Of a stretch of DNA of 64,000 nt, positions 55,594 through 64,000 are shown one piece after another. The stretch is from Cylindrospermum sp. FACHB-282. Lineage in GTDB: Bacteria; Cyanobacteriota; Cyanobacteriia; Cyanobacteriales; Nostocaceae. The notes beneath the pieces are model-generated. The model did no database searches. It worked only from the letters and a program-made list of their open reading frames with translations, and was not told the DNA's origin. Position 1 is the stretch's first letter; the number at the start of each line of letters is the position of its first letter. The translations under genes were made by a program, and so were the position numbers. Where the stretch lies: positions 1 to 64,000 of the forward strand of contig NZ_JACJRJ010000037.1 of assembly GCF_014697195.1 (NCBI RefSeq), in the 5' to 3' direction.

Positions 55594-56934
55594 ATGTCTA
55601 AGTACGACTCCCATTTAAAATGTTCGTTTTGTGGCAAGTCTCAGGAGCAGGTGCGTAAATTGATTGCGGGGCCGGGAGTCTACATCTGCGACGAATGCGT
55701 GGACTTGTGTAATGAAATACTAGATGAGGAGTTACTGGACACGAATGGTGCGGCGTCGCCACCAGCACCACGGTCAGAACCACCGCAAAAACGCCGTGCC
55801 CGGACTTCTAGTCTCTCATTTAATCAAATACCCAAACCTAGAGAGATTAAAAAGTATCTAGACGAACACGTAATTGGTCAAGACGAAGCCAAGAAAGTGC
55901 TGTCAGTTGCGGTTTACAATCACTACAAACGGCTGGCCAGCGTTCAGGCTAAAAGCAGTGGCAAAGGTGGAGCAGAGGATGCCGTAGAACTGCAAAAGTC
56001 CAATATTCTGTTAATTGGCCCGACGGGTTGCGGCAAAACCCTCCTAGCACAAACCCTAGCGAAAATCCTGGATGTACCCTTTGCCGTCGCTGATGCCACG
56101 ACGCTGACAGAAGCAGGGTATGTGGGAGAAGATGTGGAAAATATCCTACTGCGACTATTGCAGGTGGCAGAGTTGGATGTAGAAGAGGCGCAGCGGGGGA
56201 TTATCTACATTGACGAAATTGATAAAATTGCCCGCAAGAGTGAGAACCCCTCGATTACACGTGATGTTTCTGGTGAAGGTGTGCAGCAAGCTTTGCTGAA
56301 AATGCTAGAGGGGACGATCGCTAACGTTCCACCCCAAGGAGGACGTAAGCATCCCTATCAAGACTGCATCCAGATTGATACCAGCAATATCCTGTTTGTT
56401 TGTGGCGGTGCCTTCGTCGGCTTAGATAAGGTTGTAGATCAGCGAGTTGGCAAAAAGTCCATCGGCTTTGTCCAACCAGGAGAAGGTCAGACGAAACAAA
56501 AACGGGCAGCTGATACATTGCGCCACCTCGAACCAGATGACTTGGTGAAATTTGGCATGATTCCCGAATTTATTGGGCGGGTGCCAATGGTAGCGGTGGT
56601 AGATCCCCTGGATGAAGAAGCGCTGATGGCGATTCTCACCCAACCACGTAGCGCTTTGGTGAAGCAATACCAGAAGCTGCTGAAGATGGATAATGTTCAG
56701 TTAGATTTTAAACCAGAAGCCTTGCGGGCGATCGCTCAAGAAGCCTACCGCCGCAAAACTGGTGCGCGGGCGCTACGGGGCATTGTGGAAGAATTGATGC
56801 TGGAAGTGATGTATGAGTTGCCATCCCGCAAGGATGTTACTCGCTGCACAGTGACACGGGAAATGGTCGAGAAGCGATCAACCGCTGAACTACTGGTGCA
56901 TCCTTCCTCACTACCGAAGCCAGAATCAGCCTAA
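55594..56934 (+). CDS. clpX: Clp protease ATP-binding subunit ClpX
   Basis: This 446-residue AAA+ unfoldase feeds proteins to ClpP. The N-terminal zinc-binding domain has C10, C13, C32 and C35 ([21 protein letters not shown]). The AAA+ core has Walker [13 protein letters not shown], Walker [15 protein letters not shown], and the ClpX loops GYVGEDVEN and, for ClpP docking, IGF in [17 protein letters not shown] lies just before the ATG. It is in an operon with clpP. Confidence 0.98.
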   Translation: MSKYDSHLKCSFCGKSQEQVRKLIAGPGVYICDECVDLCNEILDEELLDTNGAASPPAPRSEPPQKRRARTSSLSFNQIPKPREIKKYLDEHVIGQDEAKKVLSVAVYNHYKRLASVQAKSSGKGGAEDAVELQKSNILLIGPTGCGKTLLAQTLAKILDVPFAVADATTLTEAGYVGEDVENILLRLLQVAELDVEEAQRGIIYIDEIDKIARKSENPSITRDVSGEGVQQALLKMLEGTIANVPPQGGRKHPYQDCIQIDTSNILFVCGGAFVGLDKVVDQRVGKKSIGFVQPGEGQTKQKRAADTLRHLEPDDLVKFGMIPEFIGRVPMVAVVDPLDEEALMAILTQPRSALVKQYQKLLKMDNVQLDFKPEALRAIAQEAYRRKTGARALRGIVEELMLEVMYELPSRKDVTRCTVTREMVEKRSTAELLVHPSSLPKPESA

Positions 56935-56935
56935 T

Positions 56936-56971
56936 AGTCATTAGTCATTAGTCATTAGTCATTAGTCATTT
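56936..56971 (+). repeat. Heptamer tandem repeat (GTCATTA)
   Basis: About five copies of GTCATTA directly follow the clpX stop codon. The same heptamer occurs near 45695-45730 and 45836-45858. Confidence 0.9.
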
Positions 56972-57026
56972 GTATTTTGACTTTTGACCTTTGACTTCTA
57001 AATTTTGAATGAGAGAATTTTGACTA

Positions 57027-57950
57027 ATGCCTTATATTAATGTTCGTGGCGTTGAGCACTACTACGAGTGGATGAAAAAACCATCTGGTTCTTTGGTAAA
57101 ACCAGTGATGATTTTCATCCACGGCTGGGCTGGTTCGGCTAGGTACTGGCAAAGTACTGCTGAAGCTTTATTAGACTATTTTGATTGTTTACTCTACGAT
57201 CTGCGGGGTTTTGGGCGTTCCCGTGGTAAACCAACCATTGCCCAAGCTAGTGAATCTGTTGTTGAGTCGCAATCGCTCCAGAAAGAAGCTGAGGCAATTA
57301 AAGAGTTAACCTATGAGTTAGAGGAATACGCTGAGGACTTGGCAGCTTTATTAGATGAGTTGCACCTCCAGCGCGTTTATATTAATGCCCATTCAATGGG
57401 CGCTTCCATTGCTACTTTATTTTTCAACCGCTACCCCCAACGAGTGGAAAAAGGAATTTTAACTTGTAGCGGGATTTTTGAGTATGACGAAAAAGCCTTT
57501 GCTGCCTTTTATAAATTCGGTGGCTACGTAGTTAAATTCCGTCCCAAATGGTTAGGTAAAATACCATTGGCTGATAGGATGTTTATGGCCAGATTTTTGC
57601 ATAGTCCTATACCCAAATCGGAACGTCAGGCTTTTTTACAAGATTTTATCGATGCTGATTATGATGCAGCGTTGGGAACCATTTTTACGTCCGTCAGTAA
57701 GGCACAAGCAGAATTTATGCCTGGTGAGTTTGCCCAGCTGACAGTACCAACTTTGCTGGTGGCGGGTGAGTATGACATAATTATTCCTGCTGAATTGGGA
57801 CGGCAGGCAGCGGCATTAAATGACAAAGTTGAGTTTACTGTGATTCCTAATACCGCCCATTTTCCGATGTTGGAAGATCCAGAAACTTACTTGGTAAGGG
57901 TGCGAGAGTTTTTGCACATCCCTACAACAAAACTAAGCAATTCAAATTAA
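57027..57950 (+). CDS. Alpha/beta hydrolase
   Basis: The 307-residue soluble enzyme has the alpha/beta hydrolase fold. HGWAGSARYW forms the oxyanion region (32-41). The nucleophile S123 is in NAHSMGAS, an Ala-His-Ser-Met-Gly elbow instead of the usual G-x-S-x-G. The acid is in VAGEYDIIIP and the His in NTAHFPMLEDPE. An insert rich in Ser/Glu (about 70-100) follows the YDLRGFGRS motif. The substrate is unknown. It lies 92 bp after clpX, separated by repeat heptamers. Confidence 0.87.
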   Translation: MPYINVRGVEHYYEWMKKPSGSLVKPVMIFIHGWAGSARYWQSTAEALLDYFDCLLYDLRGFGRSRGKPTIAQASESVVESQSLQKEAEAIKELTYELEEYAEDLAALLDELHLQRVYINAHSMGASIATLFFNRYPQRVEKGILTCSGIFEYDEKAFAAFYKFGGYVVKFRPKWLGKIPLADRMFMARFLHSPIPKSERQAFLQDFIDADYDAALGTIFTSVSKAQAEFMPGEFAQLTVPTLLVAGEYDIIIPAELGRQAAALNDKVEFTVIPNTAHFPMLEDPETYLVRVREFLHIPTTKLSNSN

Positions 57951-58077
57951 CCTAGGGTCATTAGTGATCTAGAAATACCAATGGTTCACAAAACTAATCT
58001 TTATTAGTTAAAATATCAAAATTGGCATACCGTCATGCTGTTTAATTCAGCTAGGGAATCATTGAACAGGAGTTCTG

Positions 58078-59064
58078 TTAACTCAATCCTAGTTCCCGTT
58101 TGAGTAAACTAATCGACTGAGAACCGATATAATTTGCACAGCGAACCAACTTGGGGAGACGAATTAAGTCTTCCGAAGCTGTTTGCGCGGCTGCTTGCAC
58201 TGCTGAAAAACTGGCTTGATCGGTGCAAAAAATCACCTCCGCCCGCTTGACCAGGGCCTGAAGTTTATAAGCATCTTTGGGTTGCGAAGTCATGACGAGT
58301 AGTTCATCCCCCCGTAGACCGTGAAGGATGACTTCTGTAGCTCTAAGAATACCAGGACTGAGGCTGGCTATGCCAATACAACTAGCTTTGGGTAGGTTTT
58401 TCACCAAGTTGAGTTCTTTGCCATAGTCGTGGATATCCAGGGGGATCACGCGCACAGCTTTTGGCGCGGCGATCGCTTCCGCATCCCCAATAAAGTACCG
58501 ACTGGTGACCAATGTCGCAGAGGTAGTTTGATCTAGCACAGCAGCTAATTCTTCCATTGCTACCAACTGCACTGGTATTTTTAGGGATTCTTCCAATTCA
58601 TAGACCATTAATTCCCCAGCACCAATGTCTTGAGATGGCGCCGCCACCAGCACCCGTGCACTACAACGCAAACGCCAGTCAATTTCTGCTAGAAATATCT
58701 CCCGCGCTTGATTGAGGGTACAGCCTTGACTGAGCAATTCGTCAAGTGCTTCTTGAACAACTTTGTATGCTTCGGGATGTTGCTTGAGAATGGGCGATTG
58801 TAGCCTACTACCGCCCTCATGTCCTTGGGCGCGGACATAAATTCCCGAACCAGCTAGACTTTCAACAAATCCGTCTTCCTCCAACTGACGGTAAACTTTG
58901 CTGATGGTATTGCGATGTAAGCCTGTTTGCATTGCTAGCGCCCGTGTGCTTGGCAATTTATACGCGGGTGGATATTGCCGGGAAGCGATCGCAAACCTGA
59001 TTTGATTAAACAACTGGGTGGATGCGGGAATTTCGCTGTCTGGCTGAATACGGAATTGAATCAT
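58078..59064 (-). CDS. GntR-family transcriptional regulator
   Basis: The 328-residue protein has an N-terminal winged helix (about 8-75; PSTRALAMQTGLHRNTISKV, YRQLEEDGFVESLAGSGIYV). The C-terminal domain of about 230 residues is neither an obvious aminotransferase nor UTRA. It has an alternating strand/helix pattern (VLVAAPSQDIGAGELMVYEL, ATLVTSRYFIGDAEAI) and may be a ligand-binding Rossmann-like fold. ATG at 59064 is used; TTG and GTG codons lie just upstream. The regulated genes are not evident. A transposase remnant abuts its 5' end and may separate it from its original promoter. Confidence 0.85.
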   Translation of the reverse strand: MIQFRIQPDSEIPASTQLFNQIRFAIASRQYPPAYKLPSTRALAMQTGLHRNTISKVYRQLEEDGFVESLAGSGIYVRAQGHEGGSRLQSPILKQHPEAYKVVQEALDELLSQGCTLNQAREIFLAEIDWRLRCSARVLVAAPSQDIGAGELMVYELEESLKIPVQLVAMEELAAVLDQTTSATLVTSRYFIGDAEAIAAPKAVRVIPLDIHDYGKELNLVKNLPKASCIGIASLSPGILRATEVILHGLRGDELLVMTSQPKDAYKLQALVKRAEVIFCTDQASFSAVQAAAQTASEDLIRLPKLVRCANYIGSQSISLLKRELGLS

Positions 59065-59348
59065 CACCAAGCCTGTTCCATAAAACTAAATACAATGCCG
59101 GACTTGTTCAGACATTGAGGTTTACTTCCTGCTTCTTCCGGGACTGTAGGTGTTTCCCCCCGTTCACAGGCAGAGACGACTAAGCCAGCCGCCTTTGATA
59201 GATTAATTGCCGCCTTCAAGTCTCTATCTAAAAGAAACACCACAAGCAAGTGATACACCCGAACGGATAAAGGCGTTTTTTGTGGATGATCACAGGACGA
59301 GGAAATTTGAGAACTGGGGTAGAACCTGTCAACTAACACCAAATGCAT
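59064..59348 (-). pseudogene. Remnant of IS605-family TnpB (OrfB) C-terminus
   Basis: The 94-codon frame matches only the zinc-ribbon end of TnpB: LVDRFYPSSQISSSCDHPQK, then RVYH, then LDRDLKAAINLSKAAG. The second Cys pair of the ribbon, normally before the DRDLNAAINL motif, is missing (HLLVVFLLDRDL), and the catalytic core is absent. No RuvC motif or insertion sequence ends are visible. It is a decayed fragment. Confidence 0.75.
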
Positions 59349-59503
59349 ATTCTACCTGTTAAATATTTTATTCTGACCTTGAGTTTCTCTGGTGGAAATT
59401 TCTCATGCGCTCAATGAGTGTTAATTGATAATTTGATGGGAGATAGCCTGAAGATACTGGCATAGTTATATCAAACAATCACAAGGCATAGGTAAAAATT
59501 ATT

Positions 59504-60271
59504 ATGACAGAGTATGCAATCACCACCACAACGGTTAATCTTTCTCTACCAGACGCTACGGTAAGACCAGATAATTTCCTCCCTACCGCTTACTTGGCAC
59601 AGCCCAAAGATCCCGGTTCTTACCCAGGAGTTGTAGTTCTACAGGAAATTTTTGGTGTTAACGTCCATATTCGGGAAGTTACAGAACGGATTGCCAAGTT
59701 GGGGTATGTAGCGATCGCCCCCGCACTCTTCCAACGTCAAGTCAGAGACTTTGAAACTGGCTATACCCCCCAAGACATAGAAACTGGTAGAAGCTACGCC
59801 ATGCAAACTCAAGCACCAGAGTTATTGATGGATATTCAGGCAGCAATTGATCACCTTAAAAGCCTCCCCCAAGTGAAAAAAGATGGCTTTGGCTGTATAG
59901 GCTTCTGTTTTGGCGGTCATGTAGCATATCTGGCCGCCACCCTACCAGATATTAAAGCCACTGCTTCCTTCTATGGTGCTGGCATCACCACCCGCACACC
60001 TGGAGGTGGAGAACCCACCCTGACCCGTACAAGGGAAATTAAAGGCACTCTCTACGCCTTTTTTGGGACTCAAGACGCCAGTATTCCTTTAGAACAGGTA
60101 GATGAGATTGAAGCAGCGTTAGAAAAATACAACATTCCCCATCGTCTGTTTCGCTACGATGGAGCTGATCACGGTTTTTTCTGTGACCTTCGTGGCAGCT
60201 ATAATCCTAAAGCTGCAACCGATGCTTGGGAGCAGGTGAAACAACTGTTTGGGAGCCTGTTGGCGGGGTAA
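59504..60271 (+). CDS. Dienelactone hydrolase family protein
   Basis: The 255-residue alpha/beta hydrolase has a Cys nucleophile. C135 is in GCIGFCFGGHVAYL, the acid in GTQDASIPLEQ, the His in DGADHGFFCD, and E48 in VVLQEIFGVN holds the resting thiolate, as in dienelactone hydrolase. The natural substrate in cyanobacteria is not known, and no aromatic degradation genes are nearby. ATG 59504, monocistronic. Confidence 0.92.
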   Translation: MTEYAITTTTVNLSLPDATVRPDNFLPTAYLAQPKDPGSYPGVVVLQEIFGVNVHIREVTERIAKLGYVAIAPALFQRQVRDFETGYTPQDIETGRSYAMQTQAPELLMDIQAAIDHLKSLPQVKKDGFGCIGFCFGGHVAYLAATLPDIKATASFYGAGITTRTPGGGEPTLTRTREIKGTLYAFFGTQDASIPLEQVDEIEAALEKYNIPHRLFRYDGADHGFFCDLRGSYNPKAATDAWEQVKQLFGSLLAG

Positions 60272-60405
60272 AATTGCTTAGTGTTCAAGCAAGCGTGCAA
60301 TAACTACAAACGGCTGCCATCACCCTCTCACCAAGTCCGATGTTGTTGGGCGTTGAGTAAAACTCCAGCGGCATCAGATCAAATAACAATTTATCTTCAA
60401 AAGTC

Positions 60406-61308
60406 ATGAATTCCGAATCGAAAAGTTCTCAAACAGCCAATTCGTCATTTACAATGGACGATTTCGCCAAAGCACTGGAAAAACACGACTACCAGTTTCA
60501 AAAGGGACAGGTTGTACATGGCAAAGTGTTCCAACTTGACCATGATGGAGCTTATGTTGATATTGGTGGCAAGTCGTCAGCTTTTCTCCCCCGTGATGAG
60601 GCTTCTTTGAGAGCAGTAACCGATTTATCGGAGGTGCTGCCGATGCAAGAAGAACTGGAGTTTTTGATTATCCGAGATCAGGATGCTGAGGGTCAAGTAA
60701 CTCTTTCTCGCAAGCAGTTAGAAATTCAGCACATCTGGGAACGACTGCTAGAGATGCAGGAAAATTCCCAGACGGTGCAAGTGCGGGTTATGGGTGTGAA
60801 TAAGGGTGGTGTCACCGTTGATCTTCTTTCTTTGCGGGGATTTATTCCGCGATCGCATTTGCAAGAACGTGATAACTTAGAATCACTCAAAGGTCAAACT
60901 CTGAATGTCGGCTTTTTAGAAATCAATCGCAACACCAACAAACTAATACTTTCCCAGCGTTTGGCCACCCGCTCTAGCAACTTTAGCTTATTACAACTAG
61001 GTCAGCTGGTTGAAGGTAAAGTTACTGGCATCAAACCTTTTGGCGTATTTGTCGATTTAGATGGTATGAGCGCCTTGCTACACATCAAGCAGGTGAGCCA
61101 AAAATTCATTGAATCCCTGGAAAAAGTCTTTCAAAGCGGTCAGAAAATTAAAGCTGTAATTATTGACTTAGATGAAGGCAAAGGTCGGGTAGCTCTTTCT
61201 ACCAGGGTTTTGGAAAACTTCCCCGGCGAAATACTGGAGAATTTTGAAGAGGTGATGGCTTCCGCTGAAGCGCGTGCCAATCGAGCTAGTAACAAACCTG
61301 CTGAATAA
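60406..61308 (+). CDS. S1 RNA-binding protein, ribosomal protein S1 paralogue
   Basis: The 300-residue protein contains three S1 (OB-fold) domains: about 34-105 (GQVVHGKVFQLDHDGAYVDI), 120-190 (VQVRVMGVNKGGVTVDLLSL) and 202-275 (GQLVEGKVTGIKPFGVFVDL). Cyanobacteria usually have a longer three-domain S1 as main ribosomal protein and a shorter second one (Rps1B). This length fits the shorter type, but I cannot exclude the main S1. It would bind mRNA at the 30S subunit. Its 3' end overlaps the convergent next gene by 23 bp. Confidence 0.88.
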   Translation: MNSESKSSQTANSSFTMDDFAKALEKHDYQFQKGQVVHGKVFQLDHDGAYVDIGGKSSAFLPRDEASLRAVTDLSEVLPMQEELEFLIIRDQDAEGQVTLSRKQLEIQHIWERLLEMQENSQTVQVRVMGVNKGGVTVDLLSLRGFIPRSHLQERDNLESLKGQTLNVGFLEINRNTNKLILSQRLATRSSNFSLLQLGQLVEGKVTGIKPFGVFVDLDGMSALLHIKQVSQKFIESLEKVFQSGQKIKAVIIDLDEGKGRVALSTRVLENFPGEILENFEEVMASAEARANRASNKPAE

Positions 61309-61801
61309 CCACGCTTACCGATAGCACCGATTTTTCTTGGTGATAGCTTCTTCGGAGTTCCTCTAAAGTGTCTTCAGCAAAGGCAAATTTGATCAACTCG
61401 ACCAATTGGCCCCAACTAGACAGCACAGACTCTGAGGAAGCTTGGCAAAACTCATTAGTAAAAAATTCCGCCCACCAATAGGGAGCTTGCTTTCTGTGGG
61501 CATGATCATGTGTTTTACGCCAGCGCTTGCGCCACTTAATACAGTCTAGGGCGGTGGGTGGCGTCACTCCCACAATCGGCGGAAAATCGGCGTAGCTGAC
61601 AAATTTACTCACACCTTTTCCGTGAATGTAAACGATGTGCCGCCAGCATTCAACTGTATATATATTTTCAAAGTCAATTCTGAACATCAGGCAAACTGCC
61701 TCTTCGGTGACAAATCGGGCTAGTTGGTGGGGAGTTGCCGATTTGTGGACAATTTTTGATCTGCGAATAACGGGCATTTTTGTTAAAAGTGATGATACCA
61801 T
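61286..61801 (-). CDS. Conserved hypothetical protein converging on the S1 gene
   Basis: The 171-residue soluble protein (start ATG 61801; a GTG eleven codons upstream and an ATG at 61777 are alternatives) is rich in Trp, His and Arg. Its blocks are SATPHQLARFVTEEAVCLMF, YTVECWRHIVYIHGKGVSKFV, DCIKWRKRWRKTH and APYWWAEFFTNEF. It has no signal or membrane segment. I do not recognise the family. Its 3' end overlaps the S1 gene by 23 bp tail to tail. Confidence 0.6.
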   Translation of the reverse strand: MVSSLLTKMPVIRRSKIVHKSATPHQLARFVTEEAVCLMFRIDFENIYTVECWRHIVYIHGKGVSKFVSYADFPPIVGVTPPTALDCIKWRKRWRKTHDHAHRKQAPYWWAEFFTNEFCQASSESVLSSWGQLVELIKFAFAEDTLEELRRSYHQEKSVLSVSVVIQQVCY

Positions 61802-62008
61802 AAAATAAACCTGATTTTTCAAGTGATTGCTCACCTAATTTTTAGAGTGATTGGTCTCTTTTGAAAGTGAATGGTTTTTGTTAATTATGCGATGGCACTT
61901 CGTGCCCGCCAGAGGCGATCGCCTTTCAGTTTTGCAGGCCGGAGGGCGATTGCTTTATATGATACAATATTATTTTAACGACTTATTATAGTCAATTGTC
62001 AATAGGTA

Positions 62009-62221
62009 ATGGGAATAATTAGGTTGCGGATTAGAGAACTGGCTGCTGAGAAGGGCTGGACAATCAAGGAAGTATCTGATCGTTCCGGCGTTGTTTACAG
62101 TACCTTGAGAACCTATGCGCGATCGCCTGGGATGTCGATGGTAGACTTCACAGCCATCCAGAAGTTAGCCCGCACCTTTGATGTGATGATTGAAGATTTG
62201 GTAGAAGTCGTAGAAGAATAA
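62009..62221 (+). CDS. Small XRE-type helix-turn-helix regulator
   Basis: The 70-residue protein is one Cro/CI helix-turn-helix: IRLRIRELAAEKGWTIKEVS, DRSGVVYSTLRTYARSPG, then FTAIQKLARTFDVMIEDLVE. It resembles the small XRE proteins that accompany toxin-antitoxin genes. The vapBC-like pair lies 160 bp downstream on the opposite strand, but a link is not shown. Confidence 0.85.
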   Translation: MGIIRLRIRELAAEKGWTIKEVSDRSGVVYSTLRTYARSPGMSMVDFTAIQKLARTFDVMIEDLVEVVEE

Positions 62222-62379
62222 ATACCCCAGGTTAAAAAACTTCTAGTCAAGCAAATTATCAGAATGATTAGGCTACTTTAGAGAATTTGCTGATTATCAG
62301 GGTTGGACACTGATCAAGGCTGGATTATTTTAGCCTTAAAATAAACTTACGAAGGGGTAGTAGAGGGCGGCTTCTAGAC

Positions 62380-62832
62380 TCAGGGTAAAGGTGGAATTTC
62401 AAACTCGTTAAACAAACAAATGTTATAGGATGAAGCCGCTAAAGCCTTGACTAGCTTTTTGTCCAGAGTCAGTAAAATAGTTCTCGTCTGTTGCGAAAGT
62501 GCAACATAACAAGCATCATAAGCGGAAATATTGTAATTCAAAGCGATATTAACTGCATCTTCCATCAATTCTGCTGTGGAAATAGCCTGTAATGGTAAAT
62601 TTTTGAGAGTAGCTAAATCTGCTTGTACCTCAGCAGAAGTGTACATATTTACACGTACATACTTCAAGAAAACATTTGCACATTCTATGTAAAATAGGTC
62701 TGGTACAAACATTTCTGTTTGCGAAAAAGAAAGGTGAGCAAAAAGTTCGATAACTTTAGGGCTTAGTGGATCTGCAATAAAATATTTGATGCACACACTC
62801 GTATCGAGTACACATTTAAGAGTAGTAGTCAT
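62380..62832 (-). CDS. VapC-type PIN-domain toxin
   Basis: This 150-residue PIN-domain RNase has the acidic quartet D10 (VLDTSVCIKYF), E50 (FYIECANVFLKYV), D107 (ISAYDACYVALSQ) and D124 (LTLDKKLVKAL), so it should be active. Its ATG overlaps the antitoxin stop by four bases (ATGA), showing coupling. Confidence 0.9.
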   Translation of the reverse strand: MTTTLKCVLDTSVCIKYFIADPLSPKVIELFAHLSFSQTEMFVPDLFYIECANVFLKYVRVNMYTSAEVQADLATLKNLPLQAISTAELMEDAVNIALNYNISAYDACYVALSQQTRTILLTLDKKLVKALAASSYNICLFNEFEIPPLP

Positions 62833-63095
62833 CTATCCCGATCTTCTCGAATCATTTCTGTACTATCTAGTAATCCAAAGTCGGCTGGACTTAAGCGACG
62901 ACGATTGCGACTTTCCTCTAAAACTTTCAAGACATTATTGCGTCGCTGTTCTTCTATTTGCTGTTTTTGTGTTTGTAAGGCGTTCTGTAATAGTCGCACA
63001 ACTTGAGTCTCGACTGAGACATTTTCAGCTTTAGCTAACTCTTGAAGTTGTTTATATAAGTCATCGGGTAAAGTGATCGGATTAAGGGTACTCAT
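62829..63095 (-). CDS. VapB-like antitoxin
   Basis: The 88-residue protein has an N-terminal ribbon-helix-helix (LNPITLPDDLYKQLQELAKA, ENVSVETQVVRLLQNALQT) for DNA binding. A charged C-terminal helix (RRNNVLKVLEESRNRRRLSP) with ADFGLLDSTEMIREDRDR would insert into the toxin. It is the upstream partner of the PIN-domain gene. I start it at ATG 63095. Confidence 0.85.
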   Translation of the reverse strand: MSTLNPITLPDDLYKQLQELAKAENVSVETQVVRLLQNALQTQKQQIEEQRRNNVLKVLEESRNRRRLSPADFGLLDSTEMIREDRDR

Positions 63096-63185
63096 TAGTT
63101 CAACTCCCAAACCCAAAAGTGTTTATTAGTAATGCTAGCACGAGGTAAAAGAGGGGAGGGGAGGACGGTAAACGCTTCCTGTCAA

Positions 63186-63713
63186 CTATCTACTCTTCTT
63201 TCGTTTTCCTTTAGGTTGATACTTCTCACCTCGCACAAAAGCACCAAAATCAGAATTTCTGCTAATGGCATAATTACCTTCACCAAACTTATATTTTAAT
63301 TCTTCTTTATATGTATCAACTTCTCGCGGAACAGAACCATTAAATACAATATAGGTTTTTGCCGTAAATCTTAATGATGAATTAGATACTCTCAGGAATT
63401 GGTTAAAAGATGTATATGTCTCTATAACTTGGTCTTTTGCTTTTTTGATATCACCACCCTTTAATTCTACAAAACAGATTATTCTTTCGCTTCCCTTTAC
63501 ATAAAATACGATTAAATCACAGATTTTACTCCCTTCTTGATCTAGTCCTAATAGTTGACGAAATTTACAGTTAGGGTTTGATTGATCGTCTATATTGAAA
63601 AATAAAACTGTTTCACCACTTGCTGGTTGTAAACTTATCTCTACTCCATCTTCTCTATGACTAGTTCTACCTGGTAGTAAACAACATGATAACAATAAAG
63701 TATTAAAAGGCAT
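63186..63713 (-). CDS. Small PD-(D/E)XK nuclease-like partner of an AAA ATPase
   Basis: The 175-residue protein has the pattern D66 (ICDLIVFYVKG), then E83-x-K85 (ICFVELKGGDIKKAKDQ), which fits a PD-(D/E)XK nuclease core followed by a conserved helix. The N-terminus has a Cys pair (LLLSCCLLPG) and the C-terminus is basic (QPKGKRKKSR). I do not know the family name. It begins 29 bp after the stop of an AAA ATPase gene on the same strand. The two probably form a two-gene module, perhaps an antiphage system (inference). Confidence 0.6.
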   Translation of the reverse strand: MPFNTLLLSCCLLPGRTSHREDGVEISLQPASGETVLFFNIDDQSNPNCKFRQLLGLDQEGSKICDLIVFYVKGSERIICFVELKGGDIKKAKDQVIETYTSFNQFLRVSNSSLRFTAKTYIVFNGSVPREVDTYKEELKYKFGEGNYAISRNSDFGAFVRGEKYQPKGKRKKSR

Positions 63714-63742
63714 TCTTAAATCACTCCTGTATTTAAGAGTGA

Positions 63743-64000
63743 TTATGGAAAAATATGGGAAATGTCATCAGACACATTTCCAAATGTTCCCCAATCTATC
63801 CGCCCATTTTCATGTAAAATATTTTTAGCTGTACTATCTTCAAACAGATAAACAGAAACTTTTTCTTGAGGAATAAAGGCTTCTGTTCGCTCTAAATAAA
63901 ATCGGTCTTTGATGCTATCTTTATCTTCATATTTAGCGGCTTTCATCAAATTAGAAAGATGATCAACAATATAAGGACTATGTGTTGTAATTAACACTTT
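63743..64000 (-). CDS. AAA ATPase (OLD/AAA_15-like), C-terminal part, cut by window end
   Basis: Only the last 85 residues are inside the window. They start with KVLITTHSPYIVDHL, the Walker-B-distal switch His motif (THSPY) of ABC/SMC-like AAA ATPases. They end with YLFEDSTAKNILHENGRIDW and FGNVSDDISHIFP. The 5' part with Walker A lies beyond the right edge. Such ATPases commonly pair with a nuclease or other effector gene in defence systems. Confidence 0.7.
   Translation of the reverse strand, partial: KVLITTHSPYIVDHLSNLMKAAKYEDKDSIKDRFYLERTEAFIPQEKVSVYLFEDSTAKNILHENGRIDWGTFGNVSDDISHIFP

Overview
The window looks like chromosomal DNA of a heterocystous (Nostoc/Anabaena-type) cyanobacterium. 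The evidence is an allophycocyanin-family subunit (apcD-like), a CyaC-type adenylate cyclase, a Mo-nitrogenase C-terminal-domain protein, many GCGATCGC (HIP1) octamers, tandem heptamer repeats and small palindromic dispersed repeats between genes, and a caspase-like (orthocaspase) protein. This assignment is an inference; no 16S or other marker is present.

Layout. 0.5-5.5 kb: cyaC, a TonB-like protein with coding repeats, and tRNA-Gly(UCC). 5.5-9 kb: a lone pstB, bioY-lspA, and an exported Ser/Pro-rich protein. 9-16 kb: an FHA-domain penicillin-binding protein, a translationally coupled DUF4335/DUF3038 pair, apt, and a lone OppB/DppB-type permease. 16-21.5 kb: an Uma2 nuclease-like protein, an orphan antitoxin-like protein, purF and purL. 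22-27.5 kb: apcD, rlmD, an RsbW-like kinase, two small conserved proteins and asnS. 27.6-36.6 kb is a mixed accessory stretch: two Rpn/DUF4351-type nuclease paralogues, a truncated Ser/Thr kinase, a NarL-type regulator, a frameshifted ferredoxin-like gene, an HNH nuclease, hicAB and a ParA-like ATPase. The CIRCE-controlled groES-groEL operon sits in its middle. 36.8-46 kb: an SPL-like radical SAM gene overlapping a methyltransferase gene, a REC-histidine kinase, an aldehyde dehydrogenase, a sulfite-oxidase-like enzyme, rpmF and a degenerate orthocaspase. 46-57 kb: a Mo-nitro domain protein, an anion transporter, then the conserved block rnj-dapA-asd (minus) divergent from tig-clpP-clpX (plus). 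57-64 kb: alpha/beta and dienelactone hydrolases, a GntR regulator beside a TnpB remnant, an S1-domain protein, an XRE protein, vapBC-like genes and, cut by the window end, an AAA ATPase with a small nuclease-like partner.

Functional themes. Protein quality control is strongly represented: groES-groEL, tig, clpP and clpX. Nucleotide and amino-acid biosynthesis is covered by purF, purL, apt, asd and dapA (the last two are successive steps toward lysine and diaminopimelate for the wall). Envelope work is covered by lspA, the FHA-PBP and the TonB-like protein. Signalling is covered by CyaC, two other receiver proteins and the RsbW-like kinase.

The items I find most worth following are these. 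(1) The SPL-like radical SAM protein lacks the extra cysteine of true spore photoproduct lyase and is translationally coupled to an uncharacterised methyltransferase. (2) The orthocaspase has Tyr and Asn in place of the catalytic His-Cys dyad. (3) The thioredoxin-like [2Fe-2S] ferredoxin gene's conserved cysteine motif is only readable in a shifted frame. (4) The AAA ATPase/PD-(D/E)XK pair at the right edge. (5) Two terminator-like hairpins around apcD have no matching annotated gene end, suggesting a small RNA and a leader attenuator.
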